64,000 bases of DNA from JANQOZ01 sp045106555 (GCA_045106555.1 JBGCET010000014.1:62001-126000), one strand, 5' to 3'. Shown: positions 1 to 8,990, counted from the first letter of the stretch. Numbers and translations are program-made. Notes: generated by a model from the letters alone, not told the origin.

Positions 1-1
1 T

Positions 2-1003
2 GTCATTGTGTATACCTGTGCCTGCATTTTGTCGATGCTGCTGATGACAGTGGCACTTCGAAAACGGGTTAAATGGGCCAAGCCATCAGTGCTGGAACCG
101 GCACTCAAGAAACGCATGAATCGACATGTGATCTTGGTCTCATTGGCGTTTGTTGTATATATCCTTGGCCGCCAACAAATCGAGATTTATTTTCTCAGCC
201 TTTGGTCAACCAAAGAAAGCATCGCGTACTTTTCCCTGTCCTTTGCTCTGGCCAGAAGCGCAAAAGAGCTGTTGCCCGGGGTATTGGAAATGACCATTTT
301 GCCCATGCTCGCGCGAACGTTTGCCTCATCACCGGAAACGCTCCACATCAAGCTACTGGGTTCGATGCGCTACATGCTTATTTTGAGCATGCCGGTTGCG
401 ATGCTCGGCTACGGACTGGCCCAGCCATTGATTTCGCTGGTTTACGGAGATAGCTACTTGCCGGCAGTGATGCCCATGCAGGTGTTTATGGCTTTGGCCA
501 TCGTAACGGCATTTTCTAATCCAGCCATTGGATATCTCGTGAGTGTGGATAAACAGCATTTGAACCTAAGCGTTGGAGTATTCGGTGCGGTGCTGAACAT
601 TGCGCTGGACGTATTTTTGATTTACCGGTGGGGGCTTACTGGTGCGGTGATCGCCGCGGCGATTACGATGATTACCACTGGCATATTGCTGGTTCTGGTT
701 GCCGGTCGTATGTCGGGCGCTAAGCTACAGGTAATGACCTGGTTGCGAATTTTGCTTGCCGGACTCCTGGCGCTGCTGCCGGTGTATCTGGTCTTGCCAT
801 GGATTGATGGCGTGGTTGGGTTGGTATTGGCGTCAGCAGGTTTTTTCGCCATCTATATCGTATTGACCCTACTGCTGGGTTGTTGGAGCAAGACGGATTT
901 GTCGATTTTTCAACGATTGCTTACCCGGGCGCCTTTTGCCCCCAGACCCGTGAGAAAGTTGTTGCTATCGGTTCGTCGCAGAGACCTTGCCGCGCGCTAT
1001 TGA
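2..1003 (+). CDS. Wzx/MATE-type polysaccharide flippase, 5' truncated
   Basis: The reading frame is open to the left edge, so the N-terminal part lies outside the window; about 333 residues are visible. The sequence is a chain of hydrophobic helices with short polar loops (for example around the segments VSLAFVVYILG, MLILSMPVAMLGYGL and LLAGLLALLPVYLVLPW) and a basic cytoplasmic tail rich in Arg. This matches the C-terminal half of the polysaccharide transporter superfamily that flips undecaprenyl-linked oligosaccharides across the inner membrane. A GT4 gene follows in the same direction, which fits an exopolysaccharide or O-unit locus. The substrate cannot be told. A generic MATE exporter is the main alternative. 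Confidence 0.8.
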   Translation, partial: VIVYTCACILSMLLMTVALRKRVKWAKPSVLEPALKKRMNRHVILVSLAFVVYILGRQQIEIYFLSLWSTKESIAYFSLSFALARSAKELLPGVLEMTILPMLARTFASSPETLHIKLLGSMRYMLILSMPVAMLGYGLAQPLISLVYGDSYLPAVMPMQVFMALAIVTAFSNPAIGYLVSVDKQHLNLSVGVFGAVLNIALDVFLIYRWGLTGAVIAAAITMITTGILLVLVAGRMSGAKLQVMTWLRILLAGLLALLPVYLVLPWIDGVVGLVLASAGFFAIYIVLTLLLGCWSKTDLSIFQRLLTRAPFAPRPVRKLLLSVRRRDLAARY

Positions 1004-1123
1004 TCAGCCGAAGAAATGGGCGTTGCCAACGTGACAATCACCTGATGATAAAAATTCCACCAAACCGCTGTAATGGCCGAGTGCGCGAGAATGCGCTTTT
1101 TTCCACAGGCAGGGAACCTTTCA

Positions 1124-2317
1124 TTGACCACTCCTCTTAACATTCTTTATCACTTCCGAACCCAGGGATTGGGCGTCGAGGCGGTGCACATTAGTGGCAT
1201 CGCCAGGGCCTTTCAGCGGCTTGGGCATACCGTTGAGTTTTCCAGTCCCGGCAACGTCAATCCGTTGGAGTCGATCTCAAAGGCTAGCCACTACCGATCC
1301 AGCAAGTCGTTTCTGCGATCTGTGGTCGATGCGGCCCCGGATTTTCTGTTTGAGCTGTTTGAGATTGCCTACAACTTTCTGGGGCTGTTGCGGAATTTTC
1401 GTATCGCCAGGCGGTTTAAGCCAAACATGATTTATGAGCGCCACGCGTTTTTTCTATTCTCCACCGCGCTATTGGCAGGGTGGCTGAAAATACCATTAGT
1501 GGTTGAGGTCAACGAACTGGTCGGAGACCCAAGAGTACGCGGACAGCCCCTGTTGGCGGTGTTTGCCCGGCTTTCTGATCGGATTGTATTCAAAAGAGCA
1601 ACGCTGATATGTGTGGTTTCAACCCACCTGAAGAGTCGAATAGTGGCTCTTGGCGTAGACCCCGATAAGGTGCTGGTTTTGCCCAACGGGGTCGACGAGG
1701 CAGATTACGCTGAACTGGCTGATGGCAGGGCGCTGCGCAGTACCCACAGCATTGAACAGGCTGAGGTGGTTGTGGGGTTTGTGGGTTGGTTTGTCCCTTG
1801 GCACAGAATGGATCTGTTGGTGGAGGTGGTTGGCAGATTGCGCGAAAAGGGCGTCCCTGTGAAGTTGCTGTTGGTAGGCGATGGCGACTGCCGGGCTGAT
1901 CTGGAAAAACAGGTGGCCGAAGCTGGGTTGGACGATGCCGTGATATTTACAGGTCTGGTACCCCACACCGACGTGGCCCAATACATCGCCGCGATGGATG
2001 TCTGTGTGATTCCTGAGAGCAATGAATACCGCAGCCCAATTAAGATGTTTGAGTACATGGGGCAGGAAAAGGCCGTTGTAGCGCCAGACTTGGAGCCAAT
2101 CAGCATGGTAATCAGTGATGGTGATGACGGGCTTTTGTTTGCCCGAAGCAATGGGGATGAAATGCTGGACGCCATCAAGCAACTCAGCGAAGACGCCGAT
2201 CTGCGCCACCGGGTTTCCAGAGCCGCCAGGGAAAAAGTCATGACCCAACACACCTGGCGTTGCAACGCCGAGCGAATACTGCGAAAAACTTTAGAGAGGG
2301 TTGTTAAGACTTACTGA
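1124..2317 (+). CDS. GT4-family glycosyltransferase
   Basis: Cytoplasmic GT-B fold glycosyltransferase. The N-terminal Rossmann half opens with NILYHFRTQGLGVEAVHI, the usual beginning of exopolysaccharide GT4 enzymes. The C-terminal half has the nucleotide-sugar region: VLPNGVD, then GFVGWFVPWHRMD, LLLVGDGDCRADLE, and an acceptor/donor segment SNEYRSPIKMFEYMGQEKAVVAPD that stands for the EX7E motif. I prefer a TTG start at 1124 because AGGGA (1111-1115) sits 8 nt upstream and because the family normally begins right at this beta strand. ATG codons at 1073 and 1091 are in frame but have no good ribosome site. It follows the flippase, so it probably adds a sugar to the same lipid-linked glycan. 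Confidence 0.85.
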   Translation: MTTPLNILYHFRTQGLGVEAVHISGIARAFQRLGHTVEFSSPGNVNPLESISKASHYRSSKSFLRSVVDAAPDFLFELFEIAYNFLGLLRNFRIARRFKPNMIYERHAFFLFSTALLAGWLKIPLVVEVNELVGDPRVRGQPLLAVFARLSDRIVFKRATLICVVSTHLKSRIVALGVDPDKVLVLPNGVDEADYAELADGRALRSTHSIEQAEVVVGFVGWFVPWHRMDLLVEVVGRLREKGVPVKLLLVGDGDCRADLEKQVAEAGLDDAVIFTGLVPHTDVAQYIAAMDVCVIPESNEYRSPIKMFEYMGQEKAVVAPDLEPISMVISDGDDGLLFARSNGDEMLDAIKQLSEDADLRHRVSRAAREKVMTQHTWRCNAERILRKTLERVVKTY

Positions 2318-2520
2318 TACTGACGCCCTGGAAAAGACACCGACAACGAGAGCATCGCTTCAAGAGCTCGAGGTTCACGTCACCGGTGTTTTCGGGATAA
2401 GGTGGCGGTTGACCAACCAGCAATTGTTTGCCAGCAGGCAGTAACCACAACCTGCAATTGATTCTCGACCGCTGCGGCGGCGAATAAAAGGGGACAGGCA
2501 ATGGGGTAACCCCGGCAACA

Positions 2521-2640
2521 ATGACCGCGCTAATTGTTTGCTATCACTGTCCTCCCACGGGCGGTGTAGGTGCGCTTAGGGTGCTGAAGTTAGCAAAATA
2601 CCTTCCGGCAGCTGGCGTCAAGCCGATGGTCCTGGCTCGA
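2521..2640 (+). pseudogene. Truncated N-terminus of a GT4 glycosyltransferase
   Basis: An open frame from ATG 2521 encodes TALIVCYHCPPTGGVGALR followed by VLKLAKYLPAAGVKPMVLA. This is the typical first 38 residues of GT4 enzymes (YxxPPxGGVGxxRxxKxxKYLPxxGxxPxVLT). After about position 2634 the similarity stops, and the frame ends at 2721 inside the convergent methyltransferase gene. The remaining roughly 330 residues of a normal enzyme are absent, so this looks like a deletion relic. The 200 bases before it (2318-2520) hold no gene I can support. Confidence 0.6.
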
Positions 2641-2667
2641 TGCAGGGACGTTCCACCTACCGGATGT

Positions 2668-3282
2668 TTAGTTTTCCTGACGCTCAGGGGCCAGGATCTT
2701 CAGCGTCCACATCAGTTGTGACTCCAAGTCTTTGACCTGGACAGCCTGCTTGACGGAGCCTTCGTTGGCTATGGATCGCCAAACACGGCGAGTCACAACG
2801 GTGTCGTACATGGAGATCAGAAATACTCCCTTGGGTGCCAGCCATTGTTGGTACTTGCGTACCAGCAGAGCCGGATCATCCGCATAGTAGAGCGATTCGT
2901 TAAATACAATGACAGAGTAACGCTGCTCGCCCGGATTCACGTCATCAAAACCGGCGGCAGAATACTGACAGTCTGGGATATTGCGTGAACGGGCGATCGC
3001 AATGGCCTTCTCAGAAAGATCGAAACCTTCCAGAGGGACGTCGCTGACCCGCCGCAGATGTGTTGCAACCAGCCCTTCGCCGCAGCCAACATCCAGAACG
3101 GGTTCTGCCCCGACATGTCGGCTTAGCAATTGAGTCAGCACTCCATATCGGCCGTCTTCCTGGGGCTTGTTCAGTTCGTAGCCTTCCTCATACATGGCCT
3201 CCCATTGGTCTTTGGAGTAGTAATGGGTGTAGCTGCGGTCCAAAAACAGATGGCGGAACGCTTTCACCAATAGATTGCTCAT
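2668..3282 (-). CDS. Class I SAM-dependent methyltransferase
   Basis: The protein carries the SAM-binding glycine loop PVLDVGCGEGLVATHL, an acidic strand end (LEGFDLSEKAIAIAR), and the motif-II/III region YSVIVFNESLYYADDP with a later GVFLISMYD strand, all of the class I methyltransferase (Methyltransf_11/12/23) type. I place the start at ATG 3282 (204 aa) because GGTGA lies 7 nt upstream. A longer frame to 3375 exists, but it would overlap the upstream lipoprotein gene by 38 nt and adds only a low-complexity extension. Its 3' end faces the truncated glycosyltransferase. Sugar O-methylation in surface polysaccharide is a reasonable guess from position only; the substrate is unknown. Confidence 0.75.
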   Translation of the reverse strand: MSNLLVKAFRHLFLDRSYTHYYSKDQWEAMYEEGYELNKPQEDGRYGVLTQLLSRHVGAEPVLDVGCGEGLVATHLRRVSDVPLEGFDLSEKAIAIARSRNIPDCQYSAAGFDDVNPGEQRYSVIVFNESLYYADDPALLVRKYQQWLAPKGVFLISMYDTVVTRRVWRSIANEGSVKQAVQVKDLESQLMWTLKILAPERQEN

Positions 3283-3337
3283 GGGTAAATCACCATTCCT
3301 TGGTAGATCTTGTGGCCGCGATATGACTGACAATTGC

Positions 3338-5005
3338 TCATCGGTCAGATCGCCGACATTCATAGGTTTCGCCAATTCGAGGTCCGGTATCGATCACTTC
3401 AAAGTCGGTTACCCGGACCCGCTGGGCACCGCGAGTGTCAACAAACACCCGTGACCCCAAATCCAGATCTGCCCATTTGACCTTGCTGTTGACGTCATCG
3501 GCCCCAGTCAGGGCGATGTTTCCCCCATCTGCCAGCGCAATACCAAATCGTTTCATGGTGTTGAGCAAAACAACAGCTGCCGGATTGTAGCCATCAACAG
3601 GGAAGTCGGCCCGCAGCCGCAAACGTGATCCGTAAGGGATGGAATCCGGTGGCCCTGTGGGAGCGCCCGCGTGGGAAGCCGGTCTTACATACAGACGTCC
3701 GCGTACACCGCCCAGCGACGGGTCGGATGCCATTCGCCGGTTTGGCAAGATAAAACGGATAGCATGCCCCAGATCACCGTCTTGACGTTTTACTGCCGCC
3801 GCCACTTCGTCTGCGTGAAACAGCAAGGGGGTAATTGGCCAACCTGCGGCATCTGCACTGGTGCAGTGTTCACCGCGATTTTCTGCCGGGTAACGACGGC
3901 TGAGATCCCAAATCGCCAAACACAGTCCTTCAACGTCTCCGGAGTCGGCTTGCCCAGCCTGAAATACTTCGTAAAGCATGGATTGGGATAAGACAATGAG
4001 ATGACAATCCTCATCCAGATTGTCACATCGGTCTAGCGATTTGCGCCCTTCCAACAGTGCTTCAGATGGCACTGGCAGGGTTGTGCCCAGAGGTTCACAG
4101 TCCGGCGCGTAGTAACCATCGGGGTGTTCAGCTATTTTTCGTGTTTCGGTAGTGGCTGTGGCCTGGTTAACGACGATACTGAAGTCAATTTGAAATCGGC
4201 CGAGACCGAATCCGCCCAGGTCAGCCAATCGATTGATCATTTGCGTTGACTCGCTATGGATCGCCTCATGGGTGATCGGTTGGTTAAACCACAGGTCCGG
4301 GTGGGTGGATAGGGAGTAACCGGCCGCTGCCGGCAGTTCACTCACTATGATGGCGATCTCGAGCTGATTCGTCAGCCCGTTGTCATTGCGGGCCGTGACT
4401 GTAGTTTTGTACCGTCCAGGGGGCGCAGCGATGGTGCCGTATAGCGCACAATGTTCTCGATCCTGGTCAAAATCCAGCCCGTCCACCAAATTGTCTGCCC
4501 GGCAGGTGATGCTGGCGCCACTGCCGTCGGCGACCTCAATCACCAGCCAACGCACGTTCTCACCAGAGTAAAAACTGAGCTGACTTTGAGCCTCGTTGGT
4601 GAAAACCGGCCCTGGCGTCGAAGTTAGCATGCGATCACCGTGTACGGTCCAGCGAATCTGATGTTGTGTTTCGGCTCCGGCCGCATTGGCAATGACGGTG
4701 GCATTGAAGACTCCCGCACCGGCGGCTCGGCCATAAAAGGCACAGTGACCCAATCCCTGGTCCAGGTTGATTCCCGGTGGAAGCCCCTCGGAAGTGCAGG
4801 TAACGGCTTCCCGGTTTTCATGCTCAATGGGAATGACCCACCAGCCGGACTCGTTAACTTTATCGCCCTTGTTGAGAACTATTTCTGTGGGGAAATTAAT
4901 CAGCGGTGGATTTGCCGCCTCGCAGCCGCTAACCAGCATCAGCAGACACAAGAAAACAACACCAAACGGATGAATTCGTGGGCAAACAAGCTGATCAGCG
5001 TTCAT
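3338..5005 (-). CDS. Large lipoprotein with Ig-like repeats
   Basis: A 555-residue exported protein. The N-terminus has a hydrophobic stretch followed by a lipobox, LMLVSGC, with Cys at about residue 28. Two related beta-sandwich segments follow, each with a CxxxGLPPGINLD or CRADNLVDGLDFD pattern and a paired later Cys (GHCAFYG, EHCALYG), as in putative Ig (He_PIG-like) domains. The C-terminal 300 residues contain RLRLRADFPVDGYNPAAVVL and KRFGIALADGGNIALTGADD, a signature I know from uncharacterised secreted proteins that end with a conserved (MK)(K/R)YG(M/I)xLADNG segment. No catalytic motif is evident. The methyltransferase gene lies directly downstream on the same strand. The function is unknown. 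Confidence 0.75.
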   Translation of the reverse strand: MNADQLVCPRIHPFGVVFLCLLMLVSGCEAANPPLINFPTEIVLNKGDKVNESGWWVIPIEHENREAVTCTSEGLPPGINLDQGLGHCAFYGRAAGAGVFNATVIANAAGAETQHQIRWTVHGDRMLTSTPGPVFTNEAQSQLSFYSGENVRWLVIEVADGSGASITCRADNLVDGLDFDQDREHCALYGTIAAPPGRYKTTVTARNDNGLTNQLEIAIIVSELPAAAGYSLSTHPDLWFNQPITHEAIHSESTQMINRLADLGGFGLGRFQIDFSIVVNQATATTETRKIAEHPDGYYAPDCEPLGTTLPVPSEALLEGRKSLDRCDNLDEDCHLIVLSQSMLYEVFQAGQADSGDVEGLCLAIWDLSRRYPAENRGEHCTSADAAGWPITPLLFHADEVAAAVKRQDGDLGHAIRFILPNRRMASDPSLGGVRGRLYVRPASHAGAPTGPPDSIPYGSRLRLRADFPVDGYNPAAVVLLNTMKRFGIALADGGNIALTGADDVNSKVKWADLDLGSRVFVDTRGAQRVRVTDFEVIDTGPRIGETYECRRSDR

Positions 5006-5150
5006 TGAGTCAGATTAGTCCATAGGGGCAGTTTTGCCACAATCATCGGCGCCAACAGTGGTTATGCCAGCGTGGGGCAGCGTTCGCACCGGCGCGCGTC
5101 AAGCGGCAGTGAGAGTATAGCGTCGCCGGGTCAAGCGACGTCCTTCCAGA

Positions 5151-5180
5151 TTGTCAATTTTTTTGCCTAACCGATATTAA
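5151..5180 (+). promoter_or_regulatory. Candidate sigma70 promoter for glmS
   Basis: TTGTCA at 5151-5156 and TATTAA at 5175-5180 are separated by 18 nt, about 65 nt before the glmS ATG, in the 238-nt divergent gap between the lipoprotein gene and glmS. No glmS ribozyme was seen, as expected for a proteobacterium. Confidence 0.4.
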
Positions 5181-5243
5181 TCGTGACCTTATAGCGAGGC
5201 TTTTGTAAGCTCACCCGATCTGATCACAATCGGGGCTATCAGC

Positions 5244-7076
5244 ATGTGTGGAATCGTAGGTGCGATCGCGCAGCGGGACGTGGAGCTTATCCTTACCAAG
5301 GGTTTAAGTTTGCTTGAATATCGGGGCTACGACTCTGCCGGTGTGGCGCTGGTTAACACCGCTGGCGAAATGGGAAGACGCCGCACGGTCGGAAAAGTGT
5401 CGGCGCTCATTGATAGCCTTCGCAATGACCCCCTGACGGGTAGCCTGGGGCTGGCCCACACCCGGTGGGCCACTCATGGAGCACCCACCCAGCAAAATGC
5501 TCATCCCCACATGTCCGGCGAGCGAATCGCGCTGGTACACAACGGCATTATTGAAAATCATAAGGAGCTACGCTCTCAGCTGGAGAGCAAGGGCGTCGTT
5601 TTTGAGTCGGAGACCGATAGCGAGGTGGCAGCTCACCTGGTGCATCAGTTTCTGGAGGAAAATGACCAGAACCTGGTGCAGGCGGTGCGTCAGGCCACGC
5701 AACTGCTGCGCGGTGCCTATGCGCTGGCGGTGATTGATCGGCAACAACCCGACAAGCTCGTGTGCGCGCGATTGGGCTCGCCGCTGGTCATTGGCGTTGG
5801 GCTTGGTGAGCATTTTCTAGCGTCAGACGCCCGAGCGCTGTTACCGGTTACCCAACGATTTGCCTTCCTGGAGGAAGGAGATGTGGCCGTTTTGGAGCGC
5901 CACGGGTTTGCTGTCACCGATGCTGACGGCCAACGCGTTGAGCGCGAAGTCGGTACATCAAAGCTGTCCCTGGATGGTGCTGACAAGGGCGCGTATCGCC
6001 ACTACATGCAGAAAGAGATTCATGAGCAGCCGGAAGCGATTGCCAGTACGCTGGAAGGACGGGTTTCCGCTGGCGGTTTGGTGGAGCAAGGGCTTGGCGC
6101 GGAAGTCGCCGAGGTGCTGGCAAACGTTCGATACGTTCATATCGTGGCGTGCGGCACCAGTTATCACGCGGGGCTGGTGGCCAAATACTGGATAGAGGCA
6201 CTGGCCGGGGTTGGCTGCGCGGTGGAGATTTCCAGTGAGTTTCGTTATCGCACGGCGTTCGTGCCGCAGGACACGCTGTTTTTGGTCATTTCCCAGTCTG
6301 GCGAGACGGCCGACACGCTGGCCGCGCTAAGTCGCGCGACGGAACTTGGTTATCTCAGCACCATGTGTATCTGCAACGTGCCGGAGAGCTCGATGGTGAG
6401 GGCAGCGAAGTTATCGTTGATGACGCGTGCCGGCCAGGAAATTGGGGTGGCATCAACCAAAGCGTTTACCTCGCAGCTTTGCGCTCTGTTTTTGTTGACC
6501 CTGCATCTTGCCAAAGCCCAAAAGCCAGATTTTGACGAAGGGCCATATGTTCGTGAGTTGGTGCAGCTGCCAGGCGGGATTCGCGATATTTTGCAAATGG
6601 AAAACCAGATTGCCGCCATCGCAGAGCATTTTATTGATCATGAGCACGCCCTGTATCTGGGGCGCGGCCCCGAGTATCCGGTGGCTATGGAGGGGGCGCT
6701 GAAACTAAAAGAAATCTCATACATTCACGCTGAGGCCTACGCCGCGGGAGAACTAAAGCACGGGCCCTTAGCGCTGGTGGATGAGTCTCTGCCGGTAATT
6801 GTGTGCGCGCCAAGTAACGACCTGCTGGAAAAATTGATCTCAAATCTTCAGGAAGTGAAAGCCCGTGGCGGCAAACTGTATCTGTTCGCCGATCAAACGG
6901 TAGCGGTGCCTGAACTGGATCAGTTAACCGTGATTACCCTGCCGTCCAACACCGGAACATTGTCTCCTGTGCTGCACACCATCCCGCTGCAATTGTTGGC
7001 GTATCACGTGGCCGTGTTACGCGGAACCGATGTGGATCAGCCGCGTAACCTTGCCAAGTCGGTCACCGTGGAGTAG
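5244..7076 (+). CDS. glmS: Glutamine--fructose-6-phosphate aminotransferase (isomerizing)
   Basis: GlmS converts fructose-6-P and glutamine to glucosamine-6-P, the first step to UDP-GlcNAc for peptidoglycan, LPS and surface glycans. The N-terminal glutaminase starts MCGIVGA with Cys2 as the catalytic nucleophile after Met removal, followed by YRGYDSAG, HTRWATHG and HNGIIEN. The C-terminal half has two SIS isomerase domains with CGTSYHA, SQSGETADTLAAL and ASTKAFTSQ, then AEAYAAGELKHGPLALV. The protein ends in the classic DQPRNLAKSVTVE. At 610 residues it is the usual length. It stands alone, divergent from the lipoprotein gene and convergent with the exported protein at 7087. Confidence 0.98.
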   Translation: MCGIVGAIAQRDVELILTKGLSLLEYRGYDSAGVALVNTAGEMGRRRTVGKVSALIDSLRNDPLTGSLGLAHTRWATHGAPTQQNAHPHMSGERIALVHNGIIENHKELRSQLESKGVVFESETDSEVAAHLVHQFLEENDQNLVQAVRQATQLLRGAYALAVIDRQQPDKLVCARLGSPLVIGVGLGEHFLASDARALLPVTQRFAFLEEGDVAVLERHGFAVTDADGQRVEREVGTSKLSLDGADKGAYRHYMQKEIHEQPEAIASTLEGRVSAGGLVEQGLGAEVAEVLANVRYVHIVACGTSYHAGLVAKYWIEALAGVGCAVEISSEFRYRTAFVPQDTLFLVISQSGETADTLAALSRATELGYLSTMCICNVPESSMVRAAKLSLMTRAGQEIGVASTKAFTSQLCALFLLTLHLAKAQKPDFDEGPYVRELVQLPGGIRDILQMENQIAAIAEHFIDHEHALYLGRGPEYPVAMEGALKLKEISYIHAEAYAAGELKHGPLALVDESLPVIVCAPSNDLLEKLISNLQEVKARGGKLYLFADQTVAVPELDQLTVITLPSNTGTLSPVLHTIPLQLLAYHVAVLRGTDVDQPRNLAKSVTVE

Positions 7077-7086
7077 CGGCGGTCGA

Positions 7087-7878
7087 TCACTCAAAAGAGT
7101 CGGCAAAAATGTTTGGGTTTGGCGTGTTGCCAAACACTTCCAGCGCGTCTGCGGTGCCGGTAAAAGGAACACCCGTGGAGAAAAACGCGTAGGTGATTAA
7201 TCCCACGTAAACCTCAGATTCATAGCTCGGCGATGGCCCCGGCAACTGGCCAGTGCCGCGGTACAGGTTCCAGTCATCGTTCATCACGCCGGGGTTGGGG
7301 TTGGGGTTCTGCCAGTAAATCGTCAGCGACCGATCAGCGTTGCCCTGGATTCGAATGTCTGCCCGGCCCATGGGCAAGACGTTTGCCCCATCATCGTTCA
7401 CTGACGAATCGCCATTGAGGGTGTTTTTGCCTTCAATGGTGAAATGGGTGGACCCGCGGTGACCGACTACCACGTGGGATGAGCTGGCCTGGTTAAGATT
7501 GAGTACGTGGACCTGAATACCGGCAAAAATGAATGGGTTGCCGGCCGGTGAGGGGGCAATTTGTGAGTTCTCCGGAATGCCTATACCAATATTTCTCGCA
7601 ATAACATCAAACGGAAATGCCAGGCGTTTGGCGTCAAGACGGCCCTGAGAGTCGTTAAAGTGCAGCGTGATGTTGTTGCTGTTGTTGGTCAGTCGCGCGC
7701 GATAGCGGCCTTCGAAACGGGTAACGTCAGGGAGCGCCGAACCATTATTGGTGGTGTAGCCCTGCAGCTCGCCAGTGCCGGCAAAGTCGTCAGCAAAACC
7801 TTGGGCAGATACGCCGTGGGCAAATGCCAGCGTGAATGTCAGCATTGCGAGACCCGCAACGCGAATGAAATGATTCAA
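7087..7878 (-). CDS. Exported protein of a local paralogous family, FE-tail
   Basis: A secreted protein of 263 residues with a Sec signal (NHFIRVAGLAMLTFTLAFA, cleavage expected after GVSA). The mature part closely follows the next gene upstream (7883-8704). Shared segments include ALPDV, SQGRLDA, FAGIQVHV, VVGHRG, VNDDGA, GRADI and VGLITYA. It ends NIFADSFE, a C-terminal tail shared in form with two other exported proteins here. I chose TTG 7878: GAGGGAG lies 9 nt upstream, the signal peptide then starts correctly, and a 77-nt overlap with the neighbour is avoided. The longer frame begins at 7959. The fold looks all-beta (LamG or concanavalin-like); no enzyme motif is seen. Confidence 0.7.
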   Translation of the reverse strand: MNHFIRVAGLAMLTFTLAFAHGVSAQGFADDFAGTGELQGYTTNNGSALPDVTRFEGRYRARLTNNSNNITLHFNDSQGRLDAKRLAFPFDVIARNIGIGIPENSQIAPSPAGNPFIFAGIQVHVLNLNQASSSHVVVGHRGSTHFTIEGKNTLNGDSSVNDDGANVLPMGRADIRIQGNADRSLTIYWQNPNPNPGVMNDDWNLYRGTGQLPGPSPSYESEVYVGLITYAFFSTGVPFTGTADALEVFGNTPNPNIFADSFE

Positions 7879-7882
7879 TCCT

Positions 7883-8704
7883 CTAATCTCCCTCAGGTGT
7901 GGTGACGTAGAACCCGTCACAGGTTCCCACGAATGGCAATCCGGCGTCATTGTAGGCATATGTAATCAATCCAACCAGAACCTGTTGGCCGAATTTGGGT
8001 TTCCTAAAACCTGGAAATTTGCCATTCCCGCCATAGGCGTTCCACTGATCACTGACGGTTGCGGGATCTGGGTTGGGTGTTTGCCAGTAGGCCTGCAGGC
8101 GCCGATTGGCGGTGCCGACGATTTTCAGATCGGCCCGGCCCTGAGGCACAATGCCTGCGCCGTCATCGTTCACGGTGGACGTGCCTTTTCGGGTGCTCTT
8201 GGCTTCAACGGTCAGCGGCGTCTCGCCGCGATGGCCAACCACCAAGTGTGCGGAGTTGGGCTGATTTGAATCGATGACGTGAACCTGTATCCCCGCAAAC
8301 AGAAACGGCTGCCGGTCCGAGGACGGTGGCGTTTGGCTGTCGTCCGGTTGCCCGATGCCAATATTTCTCGCAACCACCTCAAAGGGAAATTCCACCATCA
8401 CCGCGTCTAGCCGGCCCTGACTTTCATGGTAATGCAATGTCTTGTTGTTGGAATTGTCATCAATCAGGGCTCGATAACGACCGTTGCTCTGAGATACGTC
8501 GGGCAGCGCGTCGATGTTATGGGACTGAAAACCCGTCAAGGCACCTGGCGTTTCAAAATCCCGGGAAATTTCCTCATTTCCCTTCAGCTCAATGGGATCG
8601 GCCATATCGGATTGGCATCCTGTAATTAAGCCAGCCGTCACGAGCAAGACGCTGCCCAGACGAAAGACTGGCTGAATTCGCAATATTGGGGTTGTTGGTT
8701 TCAC
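7883..8704 (-). CDS. Lipoprotein paralogous to the downstream exported protein
   Basis: A 273-residue protein with a signal sequence and lipobox LITGC (Cys at about residue 30), so it is probably anchored in the outer or inner membrane. The body is a clear paralog of the 7087-7878 product: both carry ALPDV, SQGRLDA, ARNIGIG, FAGIQVHV, VVGHRG, VNDDGA, GRAD and VGLITYA in the same order. The shared order indicates a tandem duplication in which one copy kept a lipid anchor and the other a free secreted form with an FE tail. The start is GTG 8704. Only 4 nt separate it from the downstream gene, so they form an operon. The function is unknown; carbohydrate binding is possible but unproven. Confidence 0.7.
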   Translation of the reverse strand: MKPTTPILRIQPVFRLGSVLLVTAGLITGCQSDMADPIELKGNEEISRDFETPGALTGFQSHNIDALPDVSQSNGRYRALIDDNSNNKTLHYHESQGRLDAVMVEFPFEVVARNIGIGQPDDSQTPPSSDRQPFLFAGIQVHVIDSNQPNSAHLVVGHRGETPLTVEAKSTRKGTSTVNDDGAGIVPQGRADLKIVGTANRRLQAYWQTPNPDPATVSDQWNAYGGNGKFPGFRKPKFGQQVLVGLITYAYNDAGLPFVGTCDGFYVTTPEGD

Positions 8705-8797
8705 TGCACAAGCTAAGCGGGCTTTCCTAAGGTAGTCAAGCCGTCATTACCAGCTCTGGGCTGTCCCAAGTTGCCGTTGTGGTTAAAACACAACTGC

Positions 8798-8826
8798 GTC
8801 ACACAATTTGTGACTTTTGTTAACAA
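8798..8826. promoter_or_regulatory. Two adjacent palindromes in a divergent promoter region
   Basis: GTCACACAATTTGTGAC (8798-8814) is an inverted repeat with 6-bp arms and a 5-bp centre. TTGTTAACAA (8817-8826) is a perfect 10-bp palindrome two bases later. They lie in the 286-nt gap between the divergent genes at 8704 and 8991, which encode related exported proteins. The position suits an operator for joint control. The regulator is unknown. Confidence 0.35.
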
Positions 8827-8990
8827 TAATCACCTCCGCTGGTGCTGCGCGATGAGGCAGGGCGAAATGGCTCTGCAGTGACGTTAGGGCGGTGCGACAG
8901 AGCGTGCCAAACCCGAGCACTCAAGCAACGGCTCTTTGGGGTCGAAACAACAGTGTGGCGAGCTGCTACTAATAATAAAGGAAGAAAACC

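Noticed and set aside
1619..2251. 210-codon minus-strand open frame
   Set aside because: Lies wholly inside the GT4 gene on the opposite strand; the protein has no family motif, so it is a shadow frame.
5006..5243. Possible glmS ribozyme upstream of glmS
   Set aside because: No ribozyme core was recognised; such ribozymes are known mainly in Gram-positive bacteria.
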